From contig JACDQD010000002.1 in assembly GCA_019843655.1 (NCBI GenBank), positions 13,911,154-13,975,153 on the forward strand: a stretch of 64,000 nucleotides of DNA. The letters run 5' to 3'. Of this stretch, positions 11,180 through 24,400 are shown piece after piece (position 1 is the first letter of the stretch; each line of letters starts with the position of its first letter). The notes below the pieces were generated by a model. The model was given only the letters and a program-made list of their open reading frames with translations, searched no databases and had not been told where the DNA came from. The position numbers and the translations under genes are program-made. This DNA is from Lethocerus indicus. Taxonomy: Eukaryota > Arthropoda > Insecta > Hemiptera > Belostomatidae.

Positions 11180-14100
11180 TCACAATAATCCTTTAGTCCT
11201 TCTAACTTTCTCTGAAAAAATAGTCGGTTTATTTAAAAAATCTGACCTCTCGAAGTTCAGTTCTGAATGACCTCAGAACACTGTTAGAACTGACGCAACT
11301 GACTAGTTTATCAGTACCTACAAAACCTTATAAGATATAAATATGTCCGGAAGACACAGTCCGAGACAATTGTAAGACAAATGTCTTTCAATTTAATTAC
11401 GAAATAATAACGGAATAATTAATTTATATATTTTTTTTAATTAATGACATTTGGCTAAATAACCAAGGTACACAGTCAATACATTCTTGTCACAATTTAG
11501 CCAATAACTTCAACAACTTTTACCAACCAATTTTTTTGTATTATAAGAGATGAATTTTCCAAATGATCAGGTTGCAGTTTGTAGCGGCGTACGTGTATTA
11601 AAATGACTCGTCTGGCTGTTCGAGTACGCCAGAACCGCCCTTATTTCTATATTCGACGTTCGTACAGGGTGCGACACTTTGCCGAAACCAATGGGCAGAG
11701 GATAATAGTGTGTACAGGTTCTGAGTGTAGAAACGTCTCGCTCAATCTTACTTGACGTTTGTGACTGTCTCCTCTGGACAAGAATATACTTGGAGACAGG
11801 AGGGGCGAGCAGCGTTCGGAAATAGCCGGAACGACCCCCAGTAGATTTACTCCGGGGCCCCAACTGGAAGTTGTTCCAGACAGAAAGTGTCATATTTAGT
11901 TCCCAGATCTGTTTGTCTTTCCGCACTTTTTTACCAGGAGGCGTTGTCGGCTGGAGCGGGAGAACACCCCACAACCCCACTTAACGGTCAGACGCTTTTA
12001 AATAGCCTACCCGAGATAAAAAATGATAACACCGTGGTTTATTTTTATATAGTTTTCTTTTGGAGTTCAGTTTGTTTAGAGTCAATTTTATTATCGAGGA
12101 AAGATAAATTAATGAAAATAAACGAAACAGGCACTACTTTCTGGAAAATATACACATATACGATACATCTATTTGTTTGGACAAAGAGAACTTTTAAAGT
12201 TCTCCGGTTTCACTTTTCAAAGCTAATGTTAAGGAGGAACATTTGTAGTAATAAAATGATGTACAGCTAGGGTAATTCGCGGGAGTACGTTGTTTGACTT
12301 TTACAACTTAAAATGATGAAATCGACTTCATTGACTCCGGGGGCCCGGAGCGCAACGCTGTAAAAATGTTTACTGTCAGCTTATTGCTATTGCTACGCTT
12401 ATACGGCTGTCTAATAGCTGATAATCGCGAGCTAACACCTCTCCGCGGACAGAGCCGGTAAATTTACGTCACTCAGTGTTAAATGGCCTAATAAAATGGA
12501 AATTCAACCCTGTAGACGAACCACCCAGTCATCGTACCTACCGTTGTTTGGCGTTATTGTAAAATATAAGGCGTGCGTTATGAAAACAGAATTAAACAGA
12601 GACGTAGCTTTAAACGTTGAGCACATTAATCAATATCATTTCGAGTGTTTTTTGCCTGTAAGCACCAAACGGGAAATCTATTTGAAGACTATAGCAATTA
12701 GGAACATTTCCGGATGTAGCGTTTCTTCGAGTCTACCAATCTTTGTATGCCACCATTGTATACACAAAGTATTGCATACAAATTTGTTGCCTTATCGCCA
12801 AAACCGGAATGTTATAGTCATATTATGTTGACACCAAGTTATGATATCAATTATAGTGTTATTATGTTATCCATACGTTGATTAGACTTTTCAATCGAAC
12901 TCTTCTCATAGAAAGTATGCTGAATCCATTTTAAAATACTGTCTTTCACCGAGCTATCCTCATTTCGAACAGAAAAGTCCTTCAATCGTCGCTTTCTTTG
13001 TACCCGAGAAGGGACAACGACCTACATAGGTAGGTGCTCGTGCGCTGATTCCATAGATATTGGAATAACCGCCGGTTGGGGTTTAATAAGCACCTTCTAA
13101 TAATATTCTCCGACTCAGCCCGCGGGGCAGAGGGAACTAGGAAAAGAGAGGGATACCTCTCAACTATTCTTGTACTCAAAAAGGAATGGATATTGTACAG
13201 TCATTTATTATTTTTCATGACGCCCTTATTCAGCACGTGTGTTTCCCTGTGGTGGTAAAAAAACACCCGAGAAACATTTTAAATATGGCGGAAATATCGG
13301 CTTGTGGAGAGGGGCGCACATGAAGTATCCCTAAATTATTTTCCAAATGTTTCCGTACGAATGTATACGATACACATGTTCAGAAATATTAGCAGCCTTA
13401 GTTGTTACATCATTTATACATATTATAAGTTATAGTATGGTATAATATTAAATAAACATATTTTATATTATAAAAGTATTATTTGTTCAACAAACTATGT
13501 ATCTCTTTAATCGTAGCCTCAAAATACGCCAAAATATCACGCAACACGACAAATTATAATATGGTAATGTTTTTAGAGCGGTAGGTTATCTAAGATAAAA
13601 TTTCCCCTTCGTCTAAACAGCCTAAAGCTGTTATTGCACACGGCATACAGTATAGCGCTCTTAACAATAGCTTTCCTGCGGGAATTTTCAACACGTTTGT
13701 TGAAATAATATCCCGTATAAAAGCAAAAATAACTTCCTCCAAGAGGTTGGAGCGGCGTCGGACGAAGATTGGGGCCCTTCCACGACTCGGGCCCGAGTTG
13801 CTTCATTTTCCCGGAGTTCAATTATCGACACGCGGGCTAGAAAGTAAAAATAACATATTGCAAACCGCCATTTCAAACGCCCGCCGCTGTCCCAAACAAA
13901 AGAAGGCATTGTGTTTCATTTGTGAGCGCGTCGCGGTGGTGGAGGGAGGGCCGTCGTGAGGACGGCATTAGCCATGTGTCATAACCCATTGTCCGACGCT
14001 CCCACACCGTCGACCACAACAGTCTTGTGAAAAATCCTGCCCTTTAATGTCAATGAAATAGCTCATCCCTTCGAGAAGAGGAGAAAGACCCGATGACCGG

Positions 14101-15510
14101 AATAGTAAATTTCTTTTAAATACGTTTAAATATTATTAAATTTTATATATTACATTTGAAAAACTTTAGAGACCTTGAGGTTGCAAAGGTTGCAATGTAC
14201 ACGGTGAAATAATTTCATGACCCGAATCAAAAACGAAATCGGTATTACCGACACAAAACCGTTTTGAGAATCTCGCGTTCAGTTTGTGCGAAGGCGTTAT
14301 TACAATTTACTTTCTCGACTATCAATTTTCACAGTATTTTTGAATGCCGGGTGTTATACAGTTCGGCGGTGAAATTGTACGGGAGGAATCTCGGGGTGTC
14401 GGGGTGGCGGTCGACAATGGTCGGAGCGTCTGGGCCGACCGGGCTATTACTTTTTTTAACAACCTTTTTTTTAAAAGGCGTGAAGCCTTTTAGGGGTCCC
14501 CGACTGGTAATGCTGGGCTCGGGCCCACAGAAATATTGCGCCGCTCTCCTTAAGAACCCCCTCTGCGGTCCGTAAATTAAAACTAAAGCCGGGGCAGCAC
14601 CCCCGCGAGAGAGAGAGAGCGAGGGGGACCTGTTGTTGGGCTCCCCTTTATGCTGGCCGATCGTAAAACCTCCGAATCGCTGTTGCGGTACAATATCGGC
14701 CGCTCTGTACCCCCCCTTTTTTTATGGCATTTGCGCGAAGGGGGCCCAAACTGTGCCGGATCTGGACGCGACGGGCCCTGATTTATGCCCGGCCCGACCC
14801 CTCGCCGCTCGGGGTTGCGGTCATTCTCCTTTTCCGTATAGGGACGGACGGCCGATTTTCCGAATAACTAACGGTAAATCGTTAAATCGTTGCGACGCAT
14901 CGCGATCCTCCACCGCAATCTTCATATCTGGTACCGGTTTGCAAATTCGTCCGCCCTTCCAGAACTGGGTGGTCGTCGTACGGACAAAGCGAAATTTTCT
15001 TTCTCCGAAATATTTCATCCTGAGTTGGGAGGACTGCGCGGACAATTATGTGACATGGATGGGGATCCTATTTCAAATTACAATTTCCAATTAATGAAAG
15101 ATCTTGGGGATGATCTTACTGCTACGCTTTACACCCATTCACAACGTTACCACATGTAGACATTATAACTCTGAGCCGCACAAGTCCGTTAACTAGACAT
15201 CATTGGTATGATTCCGTCAACAGTTTGGAGTTCTATCAGGACTGTTAGTGATGAACACGTAGAAGATGTTTATTAAATTAATTGTTTATTGCGATTGCAA
15301 TAAATTTTGTACAGAAAATGTTTACTTTGTGAATGTATTTTATTATAGTGGTACTATTGAAAACGACGGCAATAATATGGCCCAAGATGAAAAGGAATAA
15401 ATTAAGTCAGAACTTGTTGAAGAATCAGTCGCTGGGCAGTATCGAAAGCTAAACTGTCACACGTGCCGTTCAAACGAGAGAGAAACTAAAAAGAAACTGC
15501 GCTACTGTGA

Positions 15511-15993
15511 ATGGGTTTGAATATATTCCATCAAGATAAGCATGAGGCCAGCAGGTGCGCTAGGTTGGTACTTATAAATTGTTCCCATACGGAGGCTATC
15601 CGAGACAACGTGTCACTTATGGTACCCTATTTACTGATCACAATCCACAATTTTCATGGAATGCTACCGAAGCCAATCCGAGGTCATTATATTAAAAAAG
15701 CCTCAGCGGTCGATCAAATAAATATGAGTTGGTTTTTATCCACACGGTTGAAAGTAAATATAAATAAGAAATTTTTCAATTACAACGAGAGCAGCAAGTT
15801 GAAAATCTTGCCGGCCAATAACATATCCTCCGATAAGAGAATTCGTATCGAGTTACTTGAAAAACCGGATATTACAGATTTATTTGATAGCAACTGCTGC
15901 AGGCACGCAGTCCAGTACTTGTTTGAGTCTGTAATTGGATTATCCTTCGATTTAAATAACCTTAGAGCGTGTAGAAACTTTATTAACTGCTAG
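15511..15993 (+). CDS. Unrecognised 160-codon open frame
   Basis: An ATG-started frame of 160 residues in non-repetitive DNA of ordinary composition. It has several Cys and mixed charged and hydrophobic residues, but no signal peptide, transmembrane segment or family motif I recognise. A frame this long is uncommon but not impossible by chance in about 15 kb of DNA at this GC. No splice sites or upstream promoter clearly support it. I list it only because it is the longest non-repetitive, non-GC-biased frame in the left half. Confidence 0.15.
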   Translation: MGLNIFHQDKHEASRCARLVLINCSHTEAIRDNVSLMVPYLLITIHNFHGMLPKPIRGHYIKKASAVDQINMSWFLSTRLKVNINKKFFNYNESSKLKILPANNISSDKRIRIELLEKPDITDLFDSNCCRHAVQYLFESVIGLSFDLNNLRACRNFINC

Positions 15994-18900
15994 CCCAAGG
16001 GTCAAGGTGCGCCTCGCTCCGGTTACAAAGAGACAAAGAACAGTCACCGTCGTCGACGGTATCTAGTTTACGATGTATATTAAATGGATAAGCAAACATT
16101 AGCTTCGAAATGTGACATTATCACTGCTCCTCGATTGAGTGGTTATATAGAATCTTGATATAAAGTCCTGATTTGGGAGTAGATCTAATTCAATATTTTT
16201 TATCAATAATATGCTCAAGAGAATAAATCCTGCCTACATCGCCTTGTTACTGTAAGCAAATGGCGATTCGAGAAGCCGAAAACTCTCTAGAATTATTTTA
16301 GAATAAAACTCTAGGCATAAAATTAGGACGGTCCTTCTAAAAGGAATGCGACTTACAATGGAAAAAGACTGAAACCGTTATGGCGCAAGATATACGGCTG
16401 GTGATGATCCAAACAGAATTCCAGTGAATGATGTAATAGATGAAAGGAAAATTAAATGTATAATCGAGCAATTTATATTTTGATAAAAACGTAATTTTAT
16501 TTAAATAGGTTACTACTCGTGTTGGAGTCAAAGTCAGGGACGAATCCAAGTGAATATATTTCTTTGTTGATGCCATTTTGACCAATGGCCCTTTTTTCAT
16601 CAGGCGATATAATCAATATATTCTTTGAGTTTTCTTGTTAATTCTAATACGTTTTATACATAACCTACCCCTTGGGATTTCATAAGTTAAATATATTTGT
16701 CCACTATCCTGTATTATCTCAACATCCCCGTTGAGAATATAAAAGAAGTATATTTTTAATTAGGCCCGAGGCGTTTAATGAGGCCCATTGGGTGTTTGGG
16801 GGGCGGGGATGTATGATATAATGTAGTTTGAGGAGAGGGCGATAGCGGGCGGAGGGCCCGGTGTACGGCCCAACCGAATTGGGTGGGGGGTGAGAGGGTG
16901 TAATGACCCTAGTTGTCTGGGTGCACCACCTCTGACCTTGATACGTCCGCCCACACCCGCCCCCCCTCTCGCCACCGCTTGACCCGGATTCTTTCCAGGA
17001 CCCCTACAACAGGGCCCGTACTCCAAACCCGTGTTTACCACCGCGAACGATGCCCCGGTACAAAAACGCGGAAAGAAGGGAAAACACTCTCCTCCCGGGC
17101 TCCGTATCGCATTTCGTATTGTTATTAAATTATTACAGATGTATAAGAAACGGTAAGAAGGCAGGAAGGACGGAAATGGACGAAAGCCTAGATACAAGCC
17201 AGTCTCCTTCCCAGTTAGTTTTTGTCTGCAGTTTGGCCAGCACCTTTTGGTGGAGGTTAAATAAGGGCGACATAGCGACCGTAAGCTATGAAATTCTGAA
17301 ATTACCAAAACTTAATATAACTCCGCAATTTATTCAATGAGAGTTCAACGAGGTGACGAATAAGCAGTCCTCGGAAACACCCGCCAAGCTTTTTCGCGGT
17401 GCCTCGGGTTCCCTTCGCCTAAAAGTGGCGGCCCGCTGGGAAAATTATCCTAAATTCGGTTTTGGAATACACTCACAATCGGTAAATCTGGCCGGGATTC
17501 GACAAATCTGAATACAATTACGGGAGGTGTGAGAGGTAGGCGTCGGACGAACCTCCGACTATCTTTTTTTTTCTCCTCCGCTCGACAGATAGTGAAGACG
17601 CGATAAAGGCCGTCCCCTAATCACCTGTTGGGGGCCAACAAACAGGTCGTTGAGGTATCTGTGAGATGTGTTTGCGGTGGAGAGCGGGGTGGTCCGCCGG
17701 GTGGGCACCGCTGGCCGCTGATAACCTATCTGCCGGTGGGAGGGTGGAAGATCCGACCTGCCGCGGGACCCGCCCTCCCGTCCAGATAACGCATCACTCA
17801 TCTCCCGGAACGCCCTATCTCTCCACAATCGAAATACAAATATTAAGACTCCTACTGCTCTTCGACCCTCGTCTCGAGAAATATTTTTTTTCCGCTCCTA
17901 ATACCTTGGCCCGGCCGTTGATTACCGATACGATCGCTCGAAAATGCTAAAGGACCGAATAATGCGGAAGCCGAAGTTCGCAAATTCCCCGATAACTATC
18001 CTATGCGGATGAGAGGAAAATATCGACCCGAAAAAATGGAACGCTATAATCAGGCTGCAGCGTTAGACTACATTGTACCTAATTTTTCGCTTTTTAAGCT
18101 TCGATTTTCTTTTATTCCGGAACCCTACATACCCATTCCATTATATACCTGCTATTACTATTATAAATTTCAGATATCTGTTTAGACAACCGTGAATGTT
18201 TGTCCCCAGCGATTTTCATTGACATCAGACTGATTCGGTACTGTCCTTCATGGGCAACCGATCGAAGAAAATAGAAATAACTTCCGAATCGTAGCCTTTA
18301 TTTAAAGGCGGAACCGATAGGCGATCGACCTCGGGAGATGTATTTTTGACAATTCGGGCTCCGGTTCTCTAATTAGAACGTGGACGGTATGTGAATCGTG
18401 AACGGGTCGAGTTGACCGATTCGTGACCCGACGCGAGGACTCAATCCGGCGGATCGTGGGGCGGAATCGAGTGTTTTATCTTGATTATAATTGCGAGGTC
18501 CGAGGAGGCCGGCTAACGGCATAATAGCCGGCGGTCCAGTTCTCATTGGGACTAGGGCGGTGGCGGAGGTTAGAGGTAGAGTTCACGAACCCCTACGGCG
18601 GTCGCTCAAGCCTCTTCTGCCCGATGTTCCGCCGAGCGTAGGATAGTCATTTTTGAATATTACGAACATTTCTCAATGTCGCGTCGCCTAATCCCTAAAT
18701 TAAATCCGAGCAGTTCCGGGCCGTTTTTCCTATCTCTTCAAATCTTTAGCAAAATCCTACTTACGCACTTCGCTGGCCGATGAAGCGCCTTGTCACTGCA
18801 GTATTATCTATAAAAGCTAGAGCCTAGGCATAGAAATATGTATATTTCAACGCACATTTAACTAAGAAATATTTAGATATAGTTCCATCGATGGACAAAA

Positions 18901-19998
18901 TGCTGCTGACGATAACGATGTAATAAGCAAAACCGTAAGATCTCATAAATGAGCTAAATAAATAAAATTTTGAATTATTACAAACAAATGAAGTGCGTCT
19001 GCTCCATTGTATGTGAAATAATCTAGTCGAGCCGAGCAAAAAATGATATAAACAAAAATACGATTGAATTAAAAACTAGTATGTATGACGCATCTCTTTC
19101 AAGCTTGCGATTACGGAATTAGATATTGAAATGTTTCCTTCGCTCAAGTGTCGCCTGTGGAGTGATCTCGATCTGCGGGTGGAAAGGCCCGAGGAGAGTG
19201 CGAGAGCTCGGGCCACGGCCCACAACCCGTACCGTTAGCCCCTGACTAAGGTCAATAATACCCGACAATGAGCGTCATCACAATCGGCCCGCCCCACCCA
19301 AGCCAGCGGAAAGAAATCCCTCCGGAGAGCCGCCACTCGCTCGTAAAAAAGTGGAATTTGTTTTGTACAGGTGCCTCCTTGCACATTATGGCACAGAGAG
19401 ACTGGCATTCGCTGGTCGGTAGGCCCTAAATCCTAACGAGATTCGATCCAAATAGCGGCCGTAGGCAAAAGCCAATTGAACGAATAAAAACTCGCGTTAT
19501 TCGTTCTTCTGCTAGATCGGTTCCATTTTCCCAACCAACGCCGTGGTGGGACGCCATTAGTAATACAGTGAGTTACGTTATGTTAAGCGCCGATAAATCC
19601 GGCGCTTCGTTAGTAGAATCACATGCATTAACTATTCCACGGTTTTGTCGTTTAATACATTTTGTTACACTGGACTATGGAGCTCATGTTTATCGGAGAA
19701 TTGAAAAGAAATATTGTTCTGAGAAACCAAACATCAAGGAGGTGACGGACATGATGAACACCGTTCATCCCCCCTCCCGTTTTCACCGAAACGGAATTCG
19801 GCATAAGCACCGGTCTCGAGCCGGTGAAATACATAAAATGATCCTAGATAAATGATAGGAATAATAAGGGGGCTCAATTAAAAGCGGGCGCGGATGGTGT
19901 AGAGCCGTGGCTCTGGGAGTGTATAGCACAGAACATTGGGGTCTCGGTGGGAGAGGTCTCGTTCTTTTTTTCATATGGCGGCGAAGAATGCGGCGAAG

Positions 19999-20043
19999 CG
20001 TGGGTGGGTGGTGGGTGGTGGGTGTTGGGTGTTGGGTGGGGGA
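19999..20043 (+). repeat. G-rich GGGT tract, potential G-quadruplex
   Basis: On the plus strand, runs of GGG separated by T, TGGT or TGTT repeat at least six times and end in GGGGG. This satisfies the usual four-run quadruplex pattern several times over. No gene start is recognisable nearby. Confidence 0.75.
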
Positions 20044-21030
20044 GTCGGCGGAGCACCTGTCCCGGCCGGCCGATCATCACCTCCACAATTATACTCTTCG
20101 GCCCTAATCTCCGCTTCCAACTTTCCATACTCCTCCTCCCATCCTCTCCGTTGATCGGACTCCAGGGTTCTTGAACTTTCTATCGCCGTAAACGCCCCTC
20201 GGCGCGGCGCATTAAGTCTATTCAGATTGAACTTTGCACGATCCTGTGACGTTTTTGCTTCGTCAATCCTCGATTCTTCCCCAGCAACAGTTTTGCTGCA
20301 AGTTGCAATCGTAATGGAGGAAATCGACAATAAATACTTGTTGTATTGTAACGCTTGATAATATTGGATATGGATCAAATCCCTTATAAACAGGTTTAGT
20401 ATTCGCGATAGCGCTGAACTACCCAGGGACATACTTATATAGAATGAATAACAATACAAGCCACTACTCGAGATGGAAAATTGTTTTCATGGAAGAGCCG
20501 ACACGTTTTAAATGTTGTCCGATAGAGGACTAAATCGTTCGATAAATAAATGTAAGTTAATTTTGGACGTGAGAGAAAGAACGAGGCGAAGTGAGGGGAC
20601 GCGTGAAGGGGAGGAAGAGGGATTGGGTTCCTCCTAAGACGCGTTGGAAATAAGTTTTGGGCAACAAAAGGATTGTGATGGGCCGGCCGGTTGTAAAACT
20701 GACATGGCCTAACGGTATAGGACCCGCCGTCAAAACCCGTTGAACAATAAAATTATATTTTAATTACAGCCGAGAGGCGAGCTCCGTCGTAACAGAGGTT
20801 GGTTAAAATGGAGGACACACTAACGATATATTGCCTCCCTTCTGGCTTAACCCCGTTTCGACACGAAATTTGAATTCGATGCGCATTGGCAATTTTGTTG
20901 AATTCGGAATTATGTAAAGGAAATTAAAGAGTTTTAAGGGATATTTTATAAATTAATCACCTGGTAATGTATATGTCGACACAAAATATTGATTTACTAT
21001 AATTTTTAATTTAGAATACCTGTTGGAATA

Positions 21031-21477
21031 GCGTAGACTTCGTGTGTTTCCGTCTCCACTTGTTGGTTTGGTCTTTTGCTAGCCCGGTTTCGGCTGCTCG
21101 CCGTCTTCAGTAGCGGTGTTAGTCAGTTTGGCACTTCCAATGTTTTTTGGGCATCTTCACTGCATTGTCAATGTCACTTTAATAGTTGTGTGATCAAATA
21201 TATATTTGACCGATAATCCGACAAAGACTTAAGCCGATTAACCAAATCCCTCCCAACCCAAATAAGACAAACAACATCCCCCAAAAACAACAATAACAAG
21301 ACACATATATGTACATACGACAAACAGACAACCATCACAGTACAAGTGACAGTGCAGTGAGGGTCCCCATAAAATATCCAAAGTGACTAACACCACTACT
21401 GAAGATGGCAAACAGCCGAAGCCGATCAAGCAAAAGACCAAACCAGAGAGAGGAGACAGAAACAAAAGAAATCTACG
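21031..21477. mobile_element. Long inverted repeat (fold-back or MITE-like element)
   Basis: The left arm (about 21031-21215) is an imperfect reverse complement of the right arm (about 21295-21477). The best-matching part contains 'ttggtttggtcttttgc' on the left and its exact complement on the right, plus 'cttcagtag..gtgttagtca' in both. The arms span roughly 180 bp around an AT-rich loop. A 12-bp direct repeat, 'ataatttttaat', sits at 20999-21010 and 21478-21489. It abuts the right arm but is 20 bp from the left arm, so calling it a target-site duplication is tentative. There is no transposase inside, so it would be non-autonomous. Confidence 0.6.
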
Positions 21478-21489
21478 ATAATTTTTAAT

Positions 21490-24400
21490 GGTTTTCATAT
21501 TCCAATTGCTAGTATACTCCAGCTGATAATTAAAAATAGTCGGGCACGGAATAAGTAAATTTCACTCTGGGTTTTCGATAAAATTAGAGTTCTCTTATAA
21601 ATCTATTATTATGTATGAACATCTTTCTGTGTGGATTTTATACCGTATGTACAGTTCTAACAATAAAAAACAACAAAGAGGAATGAAATGGACATGTAAA
21701 AAATATTAAATTATCCCAAATTTATTTTTAAGCATTGTATTATCAGTAATACTTGAAATCGTATAAAATCGGATATTATCGTCGGATGGAATCGTCCGTT
21801 TTACGGAACGTACAAAAATATTCTTAAATATTTCTCGTCCGTAATTTCAAGTGCGCTAGACAAGAGTGTGGGAGGCGGTTGGCAGGCGAATGAGGTCTAT
21901 CTGACGGCGTCACCCACGCAGCCGCCCGCCGAGAAGACAATGGCGTCCGACCCACCGCTATCTCGGACGACAATGAACGGATTGTCCCCGTGAAGTAGGA
22001 AGTTAAAAATGCGGAGAACCGAGAGAAAGGGTGAAACTTTGAGGGCGTGAGGGAGCCAGACAGAGAAGGAGATATATAGTTGTAGAGAGAGAGAGTGAGA
22101 GGGTGTGAGGGGGGGAAGGAGGAATGGGTGGTGAGGACTGGGAGTGTGTTCTCTGACCGGGTAGAACAAATCTGAAAACAATGGAAACAATACTGGTCGG
22201 TTGGGGGCCTCCTGCCCAGTTCAACTGGCTCTTAATGGCCGATACCGTTTAAAGGGCTAATAGCCGTTTCTCACATCCGGCCTTCTTCCAGATCTCGAGC
22301 GCTCCAAGTGCCCTTAGGATTTGGCCAAAAAAAAGTTTTCAGTTAGAGGCATTTGTTGGCGGGACCGCGAGATTTTGAATGCCCTCATTTTCAATTTCCG
22401 CCTCCACCCGCCAAATATTCTATCTCAACTTGAATCCTACACTGACAAAACAATAAATTTACTTCGATGTTTCAAGTGTTCATAGTCAAAGTGTTTCAGG
22501 TATTTTGGGGAGGTCTGCGAGGGATTATCTACGAGGTGTGCGATTATCGTGACATTTATTACTTAAAATGATACTTAATTTTCTCTGACATTTTTCCAAA
22601 AACACCCTTTTATAATAAATGAAATGGCCTATGAGTGTTGTCAAAATTAATTCTAATCGCCCCGAGAATGCTGAAATAAAACCCGAATGACTTTATTACA
22701 CGTAAGGCCGAAGAAATGTTGCCGAAAACGAAGTCTTCGAGTTATAATGACACTGTCGGAAACGCTGATTCCCAGTCGAATTATGATAATATATGAAAGT
22801 ACACAATTCTAAATAAATATATTTATGATTCAACGGTATTTTTTTGTTTCTCTTTATCTATTATTTCTAGACCTATATTTATTATATAAAATGATTTTTT
22901 ATGTTAGAAAAATTCATAGCTCCTGTTATCACAAAGATGACTAATCCTTTATTAAAACACTTAACAGAATGGTTACCATTTAGGGTTATTACAGTCAACT
23001 AAATAAAAATCTATCTGATCAAAAAACTTTTTCCTAGAATAAATTATTTGTCGATGTGGCATTAAATTCTAGCAGCTTTATGTGGAGATAAGGTTTGGCC
23101 TTTTCACTTGTCAAGAAGCATAATTCAGTGACTCAAAAAAGATAAAAAGCAGCGCACCAGAGTGTTAGACTCTCGGCTAAGGCCATTAACGTTTTCAGCT
23201 AACACAATAAACCAGTGTACCTATACACAGAAACTACTAAAAGCTATGAATCTCGCCTGTCTTCTATCTCCTTACTGTACTTCATATGCGAGTTAAGCCT
23301 CTACCGCCCGCCCCCTACTCTATAAAAGGTTTTATACAAGGAGCGAGGTAACTTACTTTTATGGCGAGTAGGGCAGTGTTAAGTGCCCTGTCTTTGTGCC
23401 TTTTAACTAACTTGAATTACTAATTACTTTTCTCTTGGATATTCTGGAATGGTGTAGTACCAATAACAGGGCAATCAGGAGTTCTGATAAATTATCTGGC
23501 AGTATTTTTCAAGGTATAGCAGTACCAGAGCTTAGTTCCAATAAAAACTGTCCCATTAAACTGGTATTATATTCACTAAAACATAGTCCTATCCAAAAGG
23601 CTTGTCAAACTTTTAGGCACTTTAGATAACAATCATTAAAGCATTTATCTGGTAGTTAAAATATTAAATCAGTAAAACATTAAATAGTAAAACAGATTTA
23701 TTGTTTTGTTATAAAGTCAAGGTAGAGAATGATAAATTTTATTTAATCCTTTTTTCCTAATTTTTCCATAGGTCCTTCTCAATGGATAATACAGCTGATA
23801 GTGCTCATTCAAAAATGGTTAGTGTTGCTGATTTAAAATGTTTAGAATCCAACTATTTTTTTATACATTTATAATTTATTTATTCAATTTATAATTTATT
23901 AAATACCTAATAAACCCAATGAAGTACAGACCAACCTTTTGATTTTTAACAAATTTGAAAAGTTATCACATGGTTTTAATAATTCCATTTTAATTTAAAG
24001 ATTTTTCTATGTTAATGATAGATATACAGATACATCAAACATTTTCAGATCATAAATTCTGAGCAGACATAATACCCCACAGAAGAATTATTACCAATAT
24101 ACTAATTTTAATAAAGGAGGAATTCATTGAAACGTATTCTCACTTTCAATATTTAATCATGAAATTAGTAGCTGCTATTAATATAGGAAGAATCATCAAA
24201 TTCACACTTTTAAGGACACTTTATAAGCCTTTAAAACAGGATGGGATAAACTAAAGAAATTATGAACAATGACCATCAAATTAAAAATTATGCATTTTCA
24301 ATAAATATACAATTATAAATATTCAGGCTACAATATTTCCTGTTACAAAGTCTTTGGTGCTTACATTATAGAAAACCTTAATAACAGTGGCAATATTAAG

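Larger units (their letters stand above)
7251..20998. other. Long gene-poor, CpG-rich region
   Basis: Apart from the entries listed separately inside it, I find no gene here. Open frames of up to about 177 codons occur (for example 16775-17308 minus, 14633-15094 plus and 19971-20459 minus), but they are GC-biased, rich in Pro, Arg and Gly, and lack family motifs. The DNA is rich in TAAT-type and CATAAA-type AT cores set among GC-rich patches and short perfect hairpins. It could be intergenic regulatory DNA or a long intron. No tRNA B-box-like motif was seen. Confidence 0.45.

Noticed and set aside
14633..15094. 153-codon plus-strand frame
   Set aside because: Lies in a GC-rich stretch with overlapping open frames on the other strand. 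The sequence does not resemble any domain and has no conserved pattern.
16775..17308. 177-codon minus-strand frame
   Set aside because: GC-rich, low-information Pro/Gly/Arg composition with competing frames on both strands, no splice context and no family motif.
19971..20459. 162-codon minus-strand frame
   Set aside because: Its C-terminal part is the antisense of the GGGT tract (Pro/Thr/His run). The remainder shows no protein-like features.
23160..23225. Possible tRNA or snRNA
   Set aside because: A GTGTTAG/CTAACAC pairing is visible, but there is no B-box, anticodon arm or snRNA consensus.
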